DNA of 64,000 bases, taken from NCBI RefSeq assembly GCF_029868385.1, contig NZ_JARWNX010000024.1, positions 62,001 through 126,000 of the forward strand, written 5' to 3'. Below are positions 53,602 to 63,008 of this stretch, piece after piece. The stretch is from Nocardia cyriacigeorgica (GTDB lineage: Bacteria > Actinomycetota > Actinomycetes > Mycobacteriales > Mycobacteriaceae). The position numbers and the translations under genes are program-made. Under the pieces are notes generated by a model. It saw only the letters and a program-made list of their open reading frames with translations, ran no database searches and had not been told where the DNA came from. Positions within the stretch are counted from its first letter, which is position 1; each line of letters starts with the position of its first letter.

Positions 53602-55467
53602 TCAATAGTCCCCGCCGCGCACGGCGACCGCCCGCACCGCGGCGTCCATCTGCGCGTACGCACCGGCCGCGAGCCGTTCGAGCAGCGCGAGCTTGAGCTG
53701 CGGTGCCCGCTCGGCGAGCTGATCGAAGCGCTGCGGGCTCAGCACACCGACCCGCACCCCCGTCTCCGCCCGCACCTCGTTGACGAACGGCGACCCGACG
53801 AGCATCGGAATCTCCCCGAACGACATACCCGGCGACAGGGTCGCCAACCGATGCGAGCGCAGATCGCTGCCGTCGAAGGTGAGCCGCACCCGACCCTCGA
53901 GAATCAGATAGAGGCCCGACCGGTCGCTGCCGCGCTGCGCGATCACTTCGCCGCGAGCGAAGGTGCGGAGCTCGAATTCCTCGGCCAACCGGGCCCGATC
54001 GGCCGGGTCGAGCGCGGCGAGCGCCGGATGCTCCGGCACCGTCACCGACAGACATTGCCGTTCGGCCGCGTCGAGATGCGCATCGAGCACGATGTCTTCA
54101 CACCATTCGGTGGCCGTATCGCGGTCGAGGAATACCCGGCCCCGCGGATCGGTGGGGTCAAGGCTCGAGACGAGATGGCCGAGTTTGCTGTCCGGGTCGA
54201 CGATCGCGACCCGGCAGCCCGCTGCGGCGAGTTCGGCTTGTAGATCGTCGAGCATGCGCACCGCGATCGCGCTCACCTCTCCGACGCGTCGTAGATCGAT
54301 CACCAGCGCCATCAGCTCACCGGCTTGTCGCTCGATGGCCCGCACCGCGCTTTCGGCCCCGGCGAACAACAGGTCGCCGTGGAGTTCGTAGATTCTGGCC
54401 TGATGCCCGAATTCGGCGAGCGCATCCATCTCCTCGGCGCTGCGCCGCAACCGTGACGGCACCTCCGCCACCGAGTACGTCTCCCGGATCGCCGTCCGTG
54501 CCGAGCGGGTGACGTGCAGGAAGTGCAGCTCCAGCCGCCGCGACAGCTCCCGGCACACCGCGACCCCGCGCACACTGTTGCCGTGCTGATCCAGCCGAGG
54601 GGAGTACACCGCGAGGCCGATCTGGCCGGGCAGCACCGCGAGGATGCCGCCGCCGACGCCGCTCTTGGCGGGCAGCCCGACCGTCGCGACCCAGTCGCCC
54701 GCCGCGTTGTACATCCCGCAGCTGGTCATCACGCTGAGCACCCGCTCGGTCAGCGCCGCCGACAGCGCGCGCTCCCCGGTGATCGGATTGCGTCCGTTGT
54801 TGGCCAGCGTCGCGGCCATCAGGGCGAGATCACGGCAGGTCACATCGATCGAGCACTGCCGGAAATAACGGTCGACCGCCTCGTCCGGATCATTGTCGAT
54901 GATGCCGAAAGAACGCAGCATGTAGCCGATGGCGCGGTTGCGGAATCCGGTGCGCGCCTCCGAGGCGTAGACCGACTCGTTCATCCACAGCTCCCGTCCG
55001 GCGAACCGGGAGTAGCAGCGCCGCACCCGCTCGAAGCGGTCGGCGGAGTCGGTGCCGGTGATGAGGGAGGAGGCGGTGATGGCACCGGCGTTGATCATCG
55101 GATTGCGTGGCCGTTCGGTCACCGGATCGAGGCTGATCTCGTTGAACGGCTCACCCGACGGCTCCACATCGATGCGGCTGTCGACCAGTTCCGCGCCCCG
55201 ATCGGCCAGCGCCAGCGCGTAGGTCAGGGGTTTGGAGATGGATTGGATGGTGAACGGCGCGTCCACATCGCCGACGCCGTAGCGCAGACCGTCGGCGGTG
55301 GCCAGACACAGCCCGAACGAATCCGGCGCGACGGCCGCCAGTTCGGGGATGTAATCGGCCGGTGCCCCGGAATCCTCGTCGCGATACTGGCGGTGGACCT
55401 CGTCGAGGATGCGGGCCACCACCCCGAGATCGGCCACCGCTGTGCTCTGCTGTTCGCGCACGGTCAC
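53602..55467 (-). CDS. glsA: Glutaminase fused to STAS and cyclic-nucleotide-binding domains
   Basis: 621 residues. Residues about 20-315 are a beta-lactamase-fold glutaminase with the catalytic S76-x2-K79 pair (IQSISKP), NPMINAGAI, the YNAAGDW tyrosine region and LPAKSGVGGGI; it hydrolyses glutamine to glutamate and ammonia. Residues about 355-460 are a STAS domain (LFAGAESAVRAIERQAGELMALVIDLRRV in two parts). Residues about 490-605 are a cNMP-binding domain (LRTFARGEVIAQRGSDRSGLYLILEG split, FGEIPML). The fusion suggests control by a bound nucleotide and by STAS partners. Starts at GTG 55467. Confidence 0.93.
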   Translation of the reverse strand: MTVREQQSTAVADLGVVARILDEVHRQYRDEDSGAPADYIPELAAVAPDSFGLCLATADGLRYGVGDVDAPFTIQSISKPLTYALALADRGAELVDSRIDVEPSGEPFNEISLDPVTERPRNPMINAGAITASSLITGTDSADRFERVRRCYSRFAGRELWMNESVYASEARTGFRNRAIGYMLRSFGIIDNDPDEAVDRYFRQCSIDVTCRDLALMAATLANNGRNPITGERALSAALTERVLSVMTSCGMYNAAGDWVATVGLPAKSGVGGGILAVLPGQIGLAVYSPRLDQHGNSVRGVAVCRELSRRLELHFLHVTRSARTAIRETYSVAEVPSRLRRSAEEMDALAEFGHQARIYELHGDLLFAGAESAVRAIERQAGELMALVIDLRRVGEVSAIAVRMLDDLQAELAAAGCRVAIVDPDSKLGHLVSSLDPTDPRGRVFLDRDTATEWCEDIVLDAHLDAAERQCLSVTVPEHPALAALDPADRARLAEEFELRTFARGEVIAQRGSDRSGLYLILEGRVRLTFDGSDLRSHRLATLSPGMSFGEIPMLVGSPFVNEVRAETGVRVGVLSPQRFDQLAERAPQLKLALLERLAAGAYAQMDAAVRAVAVRGGDY

Positions 55468-55612
55468 AGGCCCACTCTAAGCTGGGCAGCGTATGTCGAG
55501 TCTCACATTCGGCGGCCATGTCCGCTGGTCGGGTCCGTCGGCGTGCGAGGCACTCGGCGCGGCTCCGTAGACTGATCGGATCAGATGCGCTATCCGGAGG
55601 GAGCGAGTTCAG

Positions 55613-57508
55613 GTGGGAATGCTTTCCCGGGTCGACACGCCCGAAGATCTTCGGCAGCTGTCGACGCCACAACTGCGCGAGCTGGCGGCGGATATCCGTG
55701 AATTCCTGGTCCGCAAGGTCGCCGTCACCGGTGGGCACCTCGGTCCCAACCTCGGCGTGGTCGAGTTGACCATCGCGCTGCACCGGGTCTTCGATTCGCC
55801 CGCCGATCCGCTGATCTTCGACACCGGCCATCAGGCCTATGTGCACAAGATCCTCACCGGCCGCAAAGACCAGTTCGACACCCTGCGCAAGCAGGGCGGA
55901 CTGTCGGGGTATCCGAGCCGCGCGGAGAGCGCGCACGACTGGGTGGAGTCCTCCCACGCCTCCGCCGCCCTTTCCTATGCCGACGGTCTGGCCAAGGCAT
56001 TCGCGTTGACCGACCAGGACCGGCATGTGGTCGCGGTGGTCGGTGACGGCGCGCTCACCGGCGGCATGTGCTGGGAGGCGCTGAACAATATCGCCGCCGC
56101 CCCCGATCGTCCGGTGGTCATCGTCGTCAACGACAACGGCCGCTCCTACGCCCCCACCATCGGTGGCCTCGCTCAGCGGCTCACCGCCCTGCGCACCCAG
56201 CCCGCCTATGAGCACGCGCTCGACGCGGGCCGGCGGCTGCTCAAGAGCATCCCGCGGGTCGGCGATTCGGCGTACTCGATGATGCATGCGGTGAAGGCGG
56301 GCATCAAGGACGCGGTCAGCCCGCAGGAACTGTTCAGTGACCTCGGACTCAAATACGTCGGTCCGGTCGACGGTCACGACATCGCCGCCCTGGAGGGCGC
56401 GCTGCGCCATGCCAAGGACTTCGGCGGTCCGGTCGTGGTGCACGCGGTGACCCAGAAGGGGCGCGGCTACGAGCCCGCCGAGAACCACGAAGCCGATCAG
56501 ATGCACGCCTGCGGTCCGATCGACCCGCTCACCGGTGAGCCGGTGAGCAGCAGCCAGGCGCAGGAGTGGACGTCGGTGTTCTCGGCGGAGCTGATCGAGC
56601 AGGCCGAGCGTCGCGACGATATCGTCGCCATCACCGCCGCCATGCCGGGCCCGACCGGTCTCGCCGCCTTCGGTGCGCGTTTCCCGGAGCGGATGTTCGA
56701 CGTCGGTATCGCCGAACAGCACGCCATGGCCTCGGCCGCCGGTCTGGCGCTCGGCGGGCTGCATCCGGTGGTCGCCATCTACTCGACCTTCCTCAATCGC
56801 GCCTTCGATCAGTTACTGATGGATGTCGCGCTGTTGAAGCAGCCGGTGACGCTGGTGCTCGACCGCGCGGGCATCACCGGCGCCGACGGTGCCAGCCACA
56901 ACGGTATGTGGGATCTGTCGGTGCTCGGTATCGTGCCCGGTATGCGGGTCGCCGCCCCGCGTGACGCCGTCAGCCTGCGTGAGGAGCTGGCCGAGGCGCT
57001 GGCCGTCACCGACGGCCCCACCGCGTTGCGGTTCCCCAAAGGCACGGTGATCGAAGAGATTCCGGCGGTCGAGCGGCTCGATGGCGTGGACGTGCTGCGG
57101 CTCCCCGAAGGCGACGGTACCGCGCGCACCCAGCACGGTGATGTCCTGCTGGTCGCGGTGGGTTCGTTCGCGAGCGTAGCGGTGGAGGTCGCGGAACTGC
57201 TGGCGCCGGAAGGTATTTCGGTCACGGTGATCGATCCGCGCTGGGTGCTTCCGGTGTCCGACACCATCGTGAAACTGGCCGAGAACTATCGCATGGTGGT
57301 CACCGTCGAGGACAGTGGCCTGCACGGCGGTATCGGCTCCACCGTCTCCGCCCGCCTGCGCACCGCCGGACTGGATGTGCCGACCCGCGATCTCGGTGTG
57401 CCGCAACAGTTCCTGGACCACGGCAGCGTCGCCCAGCTGCGTCAGGAACTCGGCCTCACCGCACCCGACATCGCCCGCCGCATCGCCGGATGGGTCGACG
57501 CGGGCTGA
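55613..57508 (+). CDS. dxs: 1-deoxy-D-xylulose-5-phosphate synthase
   Basis: 631-residue thiamine diphosphate enzyme that condenses pyruvate and glyceraldehyde 3-phosphate, the first step of the MEP isoprenoid pathway. N-terminal TPP domain: [30 protein letters not shown] (GDG...N cofactor motif) and [13 protein letters not shown]. The transketolase-like middle domain has MPGPTGL and [11 protein letters not shown] with the catalytic glutamate; the C-terminal domain has [10 protein letters not shown]. The GTG at 55613 lies nine bases after GGAGGGAG, better placed than the ATG at 55619. It diverges from glsA. Confidence 0.97.
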   Translation: MGMLSRVDTPEDLRQLSTPQLRELAADIREFLVRKVAVTGGHLGPNLGVVELTIALHRVFDSPADPLIFDTGHQAYVHKILTGRKDQFDTLRKQGGLSGYPSRAESAHDWVESSHASAALSYADGLAKAFALTDQDRHVVAVVGDGALTGGMCWEALNNIAAAPDRPVVIVVNDNGRSYAPTIGGLAQRLTALRTQPAYEHALDAGRRLLKSIPRVGDSAYSMMHAVKAGIKDAVSPQELFSDLGLKYVGPVDGHDIAALEGALRHAKDFGGPVVVHAVTQKGRGYEPAENHEADQMHACGPIDPLTGEPVSSSQAQEWTSVFSAELIEQAERRDDIVAITAAMPGPTGLAAFGARFPERMFDVGIAEQHAMASAAGLALGGLHPVVAIYSTFLNRAFDQLLMDVALLKQPVTLVLDRAGITGADGASHNGMWDLSVLGIVPGMRVAAPRDAVSLREELAEALAVTDGPTALRFPKGTVIEEIPAVERLDGVDVLRLPEGDGTARTQHGDVLLVAVGSFASVAVEVAELLAPEGISVTVIDPRWVLPVSDTIVKLAENYRMVVTVEDSGLHGGIGSTVSARLRTAGLDVPTRDLGVPQQFLDHGSVAQLRQELGLTAPDIARRIAGWVDAG

Positions 57509-57515
57509 GCGCCGC

Positions 57516-57554
57516 GTCGCCGTCGGTCATCGGGAACAATTGCTGGACGGCGAC
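57516..57554. terminator. Candidate hairpin between dxs and the KOW gene
   Basis: GTCGCCGTC (57516-57524) and GACGGCGAC (57546-57554) form a 9-base perfect stem with a 21-base loop in the 45 bases between the convergent genes. The long loop makes function uncertain. Confidence 0.35.
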
Positions 57555-57781
57555 TAGACCAACTCGACCTCGTCGAAGGCGACGGTCAGGCTGTGTCGAC
57601 GCTCCCGCAGTACGCCCCCTTCGCGATGGACGGTCCCTTCGCTGAAACCGATGCGCATCCGGGAGCGCCCGGCGTCGACTGTCTGCACGACCCCGCAGAT
57701 CCCGCTGAACGGTCCCTCCGGAAAATAGACCACATCACCCGGCGCGTACTCGGTAAGGCTCACGCCGCCACGGTAATCCAC
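57554..57781 (-). CDS. Stand-alone NusG-type KOW domain mini-protein
   Basis: 75 residues (or 69 from a second GTG at 57763). From residue 12 it reads as a single KOW domain like the C-terminal domain of NusG: GDVVYFPEGPFSGICGVVQTVD, then a MRIGF strand and the LTVAFDEVELV end, which lines up with the LDFDQVEKV end of NusG proteins. There is no RNA polymerase-binding NGN domain. The NusG KOW contacts ribosomal S10/NusE or Rho, so an isolated copy could compete for them or serve another RNA-binding role. The GTG at 57781 directly follows the RNase D stop codon. Assignment is by pattern only. Confidence 0.7.
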   Translation of the reverse strand: MDYRGGVSLTEYAPGDVVYFPEGPFSGICGVVQTVDAGRSRMRIGFSEGTVHREGGVLRERRHSLTVAFDEVELV

Positions 57782-59128
57782 TCAGCGCTCGTGCGCTGCG
57801 TCCTGATCCGGTGCGTCGGTGACGGTGAGTGCGACGGTGAGGCGGGGCGCCGACAGCTCCCGCTGCCAGGGGCGCGCGCCCGCGGCGTCGAGGAACTCGT
57901 CGATCTGCTTGGCCAGTTCGGTGGCCGATTCGGGGCCGAAATCGTAGCCGGGCAGGCCGTCCCAGCACAGGCGGCGCACCACCTCGGGGGTCAGCAGGTT
58001 CTCCACCGGCACCTGGACCTCGGTCGACAATTCGCCCATCGCGGCGCGGGCGCGGGTCAGCCGTGCCGCGGCCACCGGGTCGCGGCGTTCCCAGCGGTTC
58101 ACCGGGGGCGGCCCCTCATAGGGCTGCGACAGCGGCGGTAGCTCGGTATCGGGCAGCGCCCGCGCCCGTTCGACGGCGCCGAGCCATTCGCGCGAGTACC
58201 GGCGCTGACGCGGCCCGCCGAACACCGGCAGCTCCCGCAGCTGGGCGATGGTGCGCGGCTCCCCGTTCGCGGCGGCGATGATGGCGGAATCGGGCAGGAT
58301 GCGCGACGGCGCGATATCGCGATGCCTGGCCAGCTCGTCGCGGGTGGTCCACAGTTCGCGGACCGTGGCCAGCTGGCGAGCCCGGCGCAGGGTGTGGATA
58401 CCGGAGGTGCGGCGCCAGCGATCAGACTTCGGCGCCGGCGGCTCGGTGCAGCGGACATGCTCGAATTCCTGTGCCGCCCATTCGGTCTTGCCCTGCTCGT
58501 GCAGCGCCTCGGCCACCGATTCGCGCAGTTCCAGCAGCAGCTCCACATCGAGGGCCGCGTAGTTGAGCCAGGCCTCGGGCAGCGGCCGGGTCGACCAGTC
58601 CGCCGCGCCGTGCCCCTTGCGCAGTTCACGTCCGAGCAGGCGCTCGACCATCGCCGCGAGCCCCACCCGCTCGAACCCGGCCAGCCGGCCGCCCAGCTCG
58701 GTGTCGAACAGCCGGGCCGGGCGCAGACCCAGTTCGGCGAGGCCGGGCAGATCCTGGTCGGCCGAATGCAACACCCATTCGAGATCGTTGATCGCTTCGG
58801 CCAAGGGAGTGAGATCCCCGGCCACCGGAATCGGATCGATCAGGAAGCTGCCTGCACCGGCGCGGCGCAGTTGCACCAGGTAGGCGCGGGCCGAATAGCG
58901 GAAACCGGACGCTCGCTCGGCGTCGACGGCCAGCGGGCCGGTGCCAGCGGCCAGCCGGGCGGCGGCCTCGGCGATCTCGGCGGCGGTACCGAGCACCGGC
59001 GGGACGCCGTCGGCGGGGGCGAGCAGCGGTACGGCGGGCTCGGTATCGGTGTCCACCGAGGCCTGCGCTGTAGTGCTGTCCTTCTCGCCGCTCCCCAAGG
59101 CGCGGCCGGGCCCGTCTGCTTCCGGCAT
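57782..59128 (-). CDS. Ribonuclease D with HRDC domain
   Basis: 448 residues, counterpart of Rv2681. DEDD exonuclease domain: D-x-E in GPLAVDAERASGFRY (near residue 60), the WVLHSADQDLPGL segment and NYAALDVELLLEL with the Y-x3-D motif III. HRDC follows (about residues 230-310, ARQLATVRELWTTRDELARHRDIAPSRILPD in two parts), then a C-terminal helical region. It trims 3' ends of RNAs such as tRNA precursors. The ATG at 59128 avoids overlap with DUF3000 upstream (22-base gap). It forms a run with DUF3000 and the KOW gene. Confidence 0.88.
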   Translation of the reverse strand: MPEADGPGRALGSGEKDSTTAQASVDTDTEPAVPLLAPADGVPPVLGTAAEIAEAAARLAAGTGPLAVDAERASGFRYSARAYLVQLRRAGAGSFLIDPIPVAGDLTPLAEAINDLEWVLHSADQDLPGLAELGLRPARLFDTELGGRLAGFERVGLAAMVERLLGRELRKGHGAADWSTRPLPEAWLNYAALDVELLLELRESVAEALHEQGKTEWAAQEFEHVRCTEPPAPKSDRWRRTSGIHTLRRARQLATVRELWTTRDELARHRDIAPSRILPDSAIIAAANGEPRTIAQLRELPVFGGPRQRRYSREWLGAVERARALPDTELPPLSQPYEGPPPVNRWERRDPVAAARLTRARAAMGELSTEVQVPVENLLTPEVVRRLCWDGLPGYDFGPESATELAKQIDEFLDAAGARPWQRELSAPRLTVALTVTDAPDQDAAHER

Positions 59129-59150
59129 AGAGGTGAACTCTACGTGGCGC

Positions 59151-59789
59151 TCAGCTGTGATCGTTATTGGTGTACGACTGTGGCCGCAAATCGGTGATAC
59201 CGGCGGGTGGTAGTCCGGCGGCGAAGGCGAGCACCTCACCGAAGGCCTCCACATGGGGCCGCATCTCGGTGGTCATGGCGGTCCAGGAGGCGCGTAGCTC
59301 CAGTTGATGCGCCCGCGGCGGACCTGCGATATCGCCGTAGCGCACCGAACTGGTCGAGGTGACGGTGCCGCCGAGCGCGGTGAACGGCTCACCACGCGAT
59401 TCCAGCGCGTCCACCAGCCAGCTCCACGCCACCTCGGGCAGCAGCGGATCGGTGGCGAGCGCGGCATCGATATCGGCCTGGATGTAGGCGACCAGCCGGA
59501 AGGTGCCGTGCCAGGCCTCATCGCCATCGGGATCGTGCAGCAGGATCAGCCTGCCGAAGGCGTCGCCTTCGGAGTCGATCGGCACCACCCCGGTCTCGGG
59601 ATGTTTGACCTCGGCGCCGAGGGCGTAGGAATACGGTGCCAGCCGTTGCGGCGGGCGGATAGGGGCCAGCTCGATACGGGGATGCACTGATGCGGTGCCC
59701 ATCGCTTCGACCGCGGCACGAAAGGAAGCTGGTTCGCCGTCGGAGCCCTCGGTCGATGCGGCGCCGTCGCGGTAGTCGAGCGGTGTCAC
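59151..59789 (-). CDS. DUF3000 protein
   Basis: 212-residue DUF3000 family protein, counterpart of Rv2680, always found near RNase D in this order. Conserved parts: FRAAVEAMGTASVHPRIEL, LAPYSYALGAEV, the GRLILLHDPDGDEAWHGTFRLVAYIQAD core in two pieces, and TEMRPHVEAFGEVLAFAAGLPPAG near the end. No known function, no membrane segment. Starts at GTG 59789 and diverges from hemE. Confidence 0.9.
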   Translation of the reverse strand: MTPLDYRDGAASTEGSDGEPASFRAAVEAMGTASVHPRIELAPIRPPQRLAPYSYALGAEVKHPETGVVPIDSEGDAFGRLILLHDPDGDEAWHGTFRLVAYIQADIDAALATDPLLPEVAWSWLVDALESRGEPFTALGGTVTSTSSVRYGDIAGPPRAHQLELRASWTAMTTEMRPHVEAFGEVLAFAAGLPPAGITDLRPQSYTNNDHS

Positions 59790-59863
59790 GAGAGGTGACG
59801 GTAGACCTACCGTCCCCGGCGCAGTCGGAGGCGCGCCGCTGAGGGTCCGGTGACGCGCCTACG

Positions 59864-60928
59864 ATGACGATGGTGAGCACACAGACGCGCCGCCGGTTGA
59901 CCGATGCCCCCTTCCTGGCCGCCGCCACCGGCGCCGAGCCGAGCCGACGTCCGGTGTGGTTCATGCGCCAGGCGGGCCGGTCGCTGCCGGAGTACCGGGA
60001 GCTGCGCGCGGGCATCGGCATGCTGGAATCCTGCTTCGATCCCGAACTGGTCTGTGAGATCACCATGCAGCCGATCCGGCGACACGGTGTGGACGCGGCA
60101 ATCCTGTTCTCCGACATCGTCGTTCCGCTCAAGGCCGCGGGTATCGATCTCGATATCGTGCCGGGCGTCGGGCCCGTCGTCGCGGCACCGGTGCGCACCA
60201 CCGCCGATGTGCGTGCGCTGCCACGGCTGCGTCCGGAGGAGGTCGGAGCCGTCACCGACGGTGTGGGGCTGCTGCTGGACGCGCTGGGTGATACACCGCT
60301 GATCGGGTTCGCCGGTGCGCCGTTCACGCTGGCGTCCTACCTGGTCGAGGGTGGTCCGAGCAAGCATCACGAGCGGACGAAGGCGATGATGCACGCCGAT
60401 CCGCAGACCTGGCACGAGCTGCTCGGTGTGCTCACCGACATCACCATCGCCTTCCTCCAGGCCCAGCTCGCCGCGGGCGTGGACGCGGTGCAGGTGTTCG
60501 ACTCCTGGGCCGGCGCCCTCTCGCTGGCCGATTACCGCACCTTCGTGCTGCCGCATTCGGAGCGCGTCTTCGCCGAAGTCGCCGACGCCGGTGTGCCGCG
60601 CATCCACTTCGGTGTCGGGACCGGCGAACTGCTCGGCGCGATGGGGGAGGCGGGCGCCGATGTGGTCGGTGTCGACTGGCGGGTGCCGTTGACCGAGGCG
60701 GTTCGTCGCGTCGGTCCCGGAAAAGCGTTGCAGGGCAACCTGGATCCGGCGATCCTGTTCGCCGGATGGGACGCCGTTGAGGCGCAGGCCCGTCGTATCG
60801 TGGGCGAGGCCGACGAGGCGATCGCCATGGGGGCGAGCGGTCATATCTTCAACCTCGGGCACGGCGTCATGCCCGATACCGATCCGGGTGTGATCACCGC
60901 GCTGGTCGAACTCGTTCACCAGTTGTGA
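59864..60928 (+). CDS. hemE: Uroporphyrinogen decarboxylase
   Basis: 354-residue cofactor-free enzyme that removes four acetate carboxyls from uroporphyrinogen III to give coproporphyrinogen III. Signatures: [20 protein letters not shown] (with the substrate-binding arginines) and [26 protein letters not shown] and [25 protein letters not shown] complete the barrel. Alternative starts at 59870 and 59873 change only the first residues. It leads the heme pair with hemY, which is separated here by nsrR and hmp. Confidence 0.96.
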   Translation: MTMVSTQTRRRLTDAPFLAAATGAEPSRRPVWFMRQAGRSLPEYRELRAGIGMLESCFDPELVCEITMQPIRRHGVDAAILFSDIVVPLKAAGIDLDIVPGVGPVVAAPVRTTADVRALPRLRPEEVGAVTDGVGLLLDALGDTPLIGFAGAPFTLASYLVEGGPSKHHERTKAMMHADPQTWHELLGVLTDITIAFLQAQLAAGVDAVQVFDSWAGALSLADYRTFVLPHSERVFAEVADAGVPRIHFGVGTGELLGAMGEAGADVVGVDWRVPLTEAVRRVGPGKALQGNLDPAILFAGWDAVEAQARRIVGEADEAIAMGASGHIFNLGHGVMPDTDPGVITALVELVHQL

Positions 60929-60958
60929 GTTCCACCGCATCCCTTTCCGGCGGCCCGA

Positions 60959-60982
60959 AAATACGCACGAAATCGCGTAATT
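60959..60982. promoter_or_regulatory. Candidate NsrR operator upstream of nsrR-hmp
   Basis: AAATACGCACG (60959-60969) and ATCGCGTAATT (60972-60982) form an imperfect inverted repeat with 8 of 11 matching positions per arm and a 2-base centre. It is AT-rich, 57 bases before the nsrR ATG, and resembles the 11-1-11 layout of NsrR sites. Confidence 0.5.
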
Positions 60983-61038
60983 AAGAACACCTGCCAGGAA
61001 TTGGTCGACCGGGTCTTCGGCTCGGTAGCTTCGATGCC

Positions 61039-61512
61039 ATGCAGCTGACCCGCTTCACCGATATCGGCCTCCGGGCCCTTATGCGGTTGGCGGTGAGCGA
61101 CGAGGCCGATGATCGGGTGACAACCCGGTTGATCGCTCGGCAGGTCAATGCGTCCGAACGGCACGTGTCCACCGCTGTGACGCGACTGGTCGAATTGGGT
61201 GTGGTGCAGGCGCAGCGGGGTCGCTCCGGTGGGCTGTTCATCACCTCGGCCGGTCGTCATGCGTCGGTGGGCGAGCTGGTGCGCGCGCTGGAGAACGACC
61301 GCGAGGTCGTCGTCTGCGAAGGCGACCATCCGTGCCCGCTGGCCGGTTCCTGCCGTCTGCGCCGAATTCTGGCCGATGCCAAGGAAGCGTTCTATCGGGA
61401 ATTGGATCGGTATACCGTTACCGATCTCGTCACCGGACCGGCGGTCGAATTGCTGCATCTGCTCACCATTACCTCGGTGAGCAGTGGTTCCGATGTGGAG
61501 GAATATCAGTGA
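61039..61512 (+). CDS. nsrR: Rrf2-family nitric-oxide-sensing repressor NsrR
   Basis: 157-residue Rrf2 regulator. The winged helix covers residues 1-80 (LTRFTDIGLRALMRLAV and LIARQVNASERHVSTAV). Three cysteines C93, C99 and C105 in VCEGDHPCPLAGSCRLR have the NsrR 4Fe-4S spacing; nitric oxide destroys the cluster and releases DNA. Its stop overlaps the hmp GTG start by four bases, so repressor and detoxifying enzyme are made together under autoregulation. A possible operator lies upstream. Confidence 0.93.
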   Translation: MQLTRFTDIGLRALMRLAVSDEADDRVTTRLIARQVNASERHVSTAVTRLVELGVVQAQRGRSGGLFITSAGRHASVGELVRALENDREVVVCEGDHPCPLAGSCRLRRILADAKEAFYRELDRYTVTDLVTGPAVELLHLLTITSVSSGSDVEEYQ

Positions 61513-62750
61513 ACACCGACAGCGTCGTCCGTGCCGAACCCGAACTCGAAGCCGCATACGCCGAAACGATCCGTGCCACATTGCCATTGGTCGGCGCCCA
61601 TATCGACGAGATCACCGCGGCGTTCTACCGGCGACTTTTCGGCAATCATCCCGAATTGATCCGTGATCTGTTCAATCGCGGCAATCAGGCGCAGGGTTCC
61701 CAGCAGCGCGCGCTCGCCGCCTCGGTCGCGGCCTTCGCCACCTACCTGGTCGATCCTCGGCTGCCGCACCCGTCGGCGATGCTGTCGCGGATCGGGCACA
61801 AGCACGCCTCGCTCGGCATCACCGCCGATCAGTACCAGGTGGTGCACGACAATCTGTTCGCGGCGATCGTCGAGGTCCTCGGCGCCGACGTCGTCACCGA
61901 ACCGGTGGCGGCCGCGTGGGATCGCGTCTACTGGCTGATGGCCGATTCGCTGATCGACCTGGAGAAGCAGCTGTACATATCGGCCGGGGTCGAGCCCGGT
62001 GACGTGTTCCGCGACGCGATGATCCTGTCCCGCGAGGACGATCCGGCCGGTGCCGCGATCTTCACTGTCGAATCCGCCGACCCTGCCGCGCCGTTCCCGG
62101 ATTTCGTTCCGGGACAGTATGTTTCGGTCGGCGTGCGATTGCCCGACGGTGCGCGTCAGCTACGCCAGTACAGCCTGGTGAACAATCCGGGGGAGGGCAG
62201 GCTGGCCTTCGCGGTGAGGCGGGTGGAGCCGATCGCAGGCTGTCCCGCCGGTGAAGTGTCGAGCTGGCTGCACGACAAAGTCGCCGTCGGCGACCATCTC
62301 GAGATCACCCTGCCCTTCGGTGACCTGACCATCGACACCACCGCGAACACCCCGCTGGTCCTCATCTCGGCCGGTATCGGCATCACCCCGATGATCGGTG
62401 CCCTCGAGTACCTGGCCGCTCGCGGTTCGTCCCGCACCATCCTGGCCCTGCACGCCGACCGCACACCACGCACCCATCCGCTGCTGGAACGTCTGCGCAC
62501 CCTGATCGCCCGCCTCGACTCCGCCACCCTCGAACTCTGGTATCAGGACGCCGCGGGCGACGCCCACCACGGCCTGCTCGACCTGGCTGCGGTCACCCTC
62601 CCCACCGACGCGGACATCTACCTCTGCGGGGCCGACGGATTCCTGGACGCGGTCCGCACTCAACTGACCGCAGCGGGCGTCTCCGACGAGCGGATCCACG
62701 TCGAACAGTTCACCCCGACCGACTGGCGCACAGGCGTCTGCCCGGTGTGA
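61509..62750 (+). CDS. hmp: Flavohemoglobin / nitric oxide dioxygenase
   Basis: 413 residues. The globin domain (1-140) has the proximal histidine in RIGHKHASLGI (the KHxSLG motif). The FAD domain (about 150-255) has RQYSLVN and GEVSSWLH, and the NAD domain (about 265-400) has SAGIGITPMIGAL and YLCGADGFL. It oxidises nitric oxide to nitrate with O2 and NADH in the cytosol. The GTG at 61509 overlaps the nsrR stop. The operon ends at a strong terminator before hemY. Confidence 0.95.
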   Translation: MNTDSVVRAEPELEAAYAETIRATLPLVGAHIDEITAAFYRRLFGNHPELIRDLFNRGNQAQGSQQRALAASVAAFATYLVDPRLPHPSAMLSRIGHKHASLGITADQYQVVHDNLFAAIVEVLGADVVTEPVAAAWDRVYWLMADSLIDLEKQLYISAGVEPGDVFRDAMILSREDDPAGAAIFTVESADPAAPFPDFVPGQYVSVGVRLPDGARQLRQYSLVNNPGEGRLAFAVRRVEPIAGCPAGEVSSWLHDKVAVGDHLEITLPFGDLTIDTTANTPLVLISAGIGITPMIGALEYLAARGSSRTILALHADRTPRTHPLLERLRTLIARLDSATLELWYQDAAGDAHHGLLDLAAVTLPTDADIYLCGADGFLDAVRTQLTAAGVSDERIHVEQFTPTDWRTGVCPV

Positions 62751-62799
62751 GCCGATCACCGTCGGGTCCGGTCGGTGACAGGGGCCGGGCGCATCATGA

Positions 62800-62836
62800 C
62801 TCGGACACCCACCACACGCTGGGGTGGGTGTCCGAG
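62800..62836 (+). terminator. Strong hairpin after hmp
   Basis: CTCGGACACCCACC (62800-62813) pairs perfectly with GGTGGGTGTCCGAG (62823-62836) around a 9-base loop, 50 bases beyond the hmp stop. There is no U-run. The remaining 170 bases to hemY hold no gene. Confidence 0.8.
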
Positions 62837-63008
62837 CCTCGCCGGGGCGCCGTACTCGAACAATCCGTCCGTGCCCGGATAGGTCCACCGAGCCCAGCTG
62901 GTCGCGGTGTCGGTGGAACTGTGACTCTCGCCGCGCTGCCATCGCGATGACCAGCTGTTTGGCCGACCGCCGAGACAACGCGTGGTGGCAGGGGATTACG
63001 GTCGGGGC

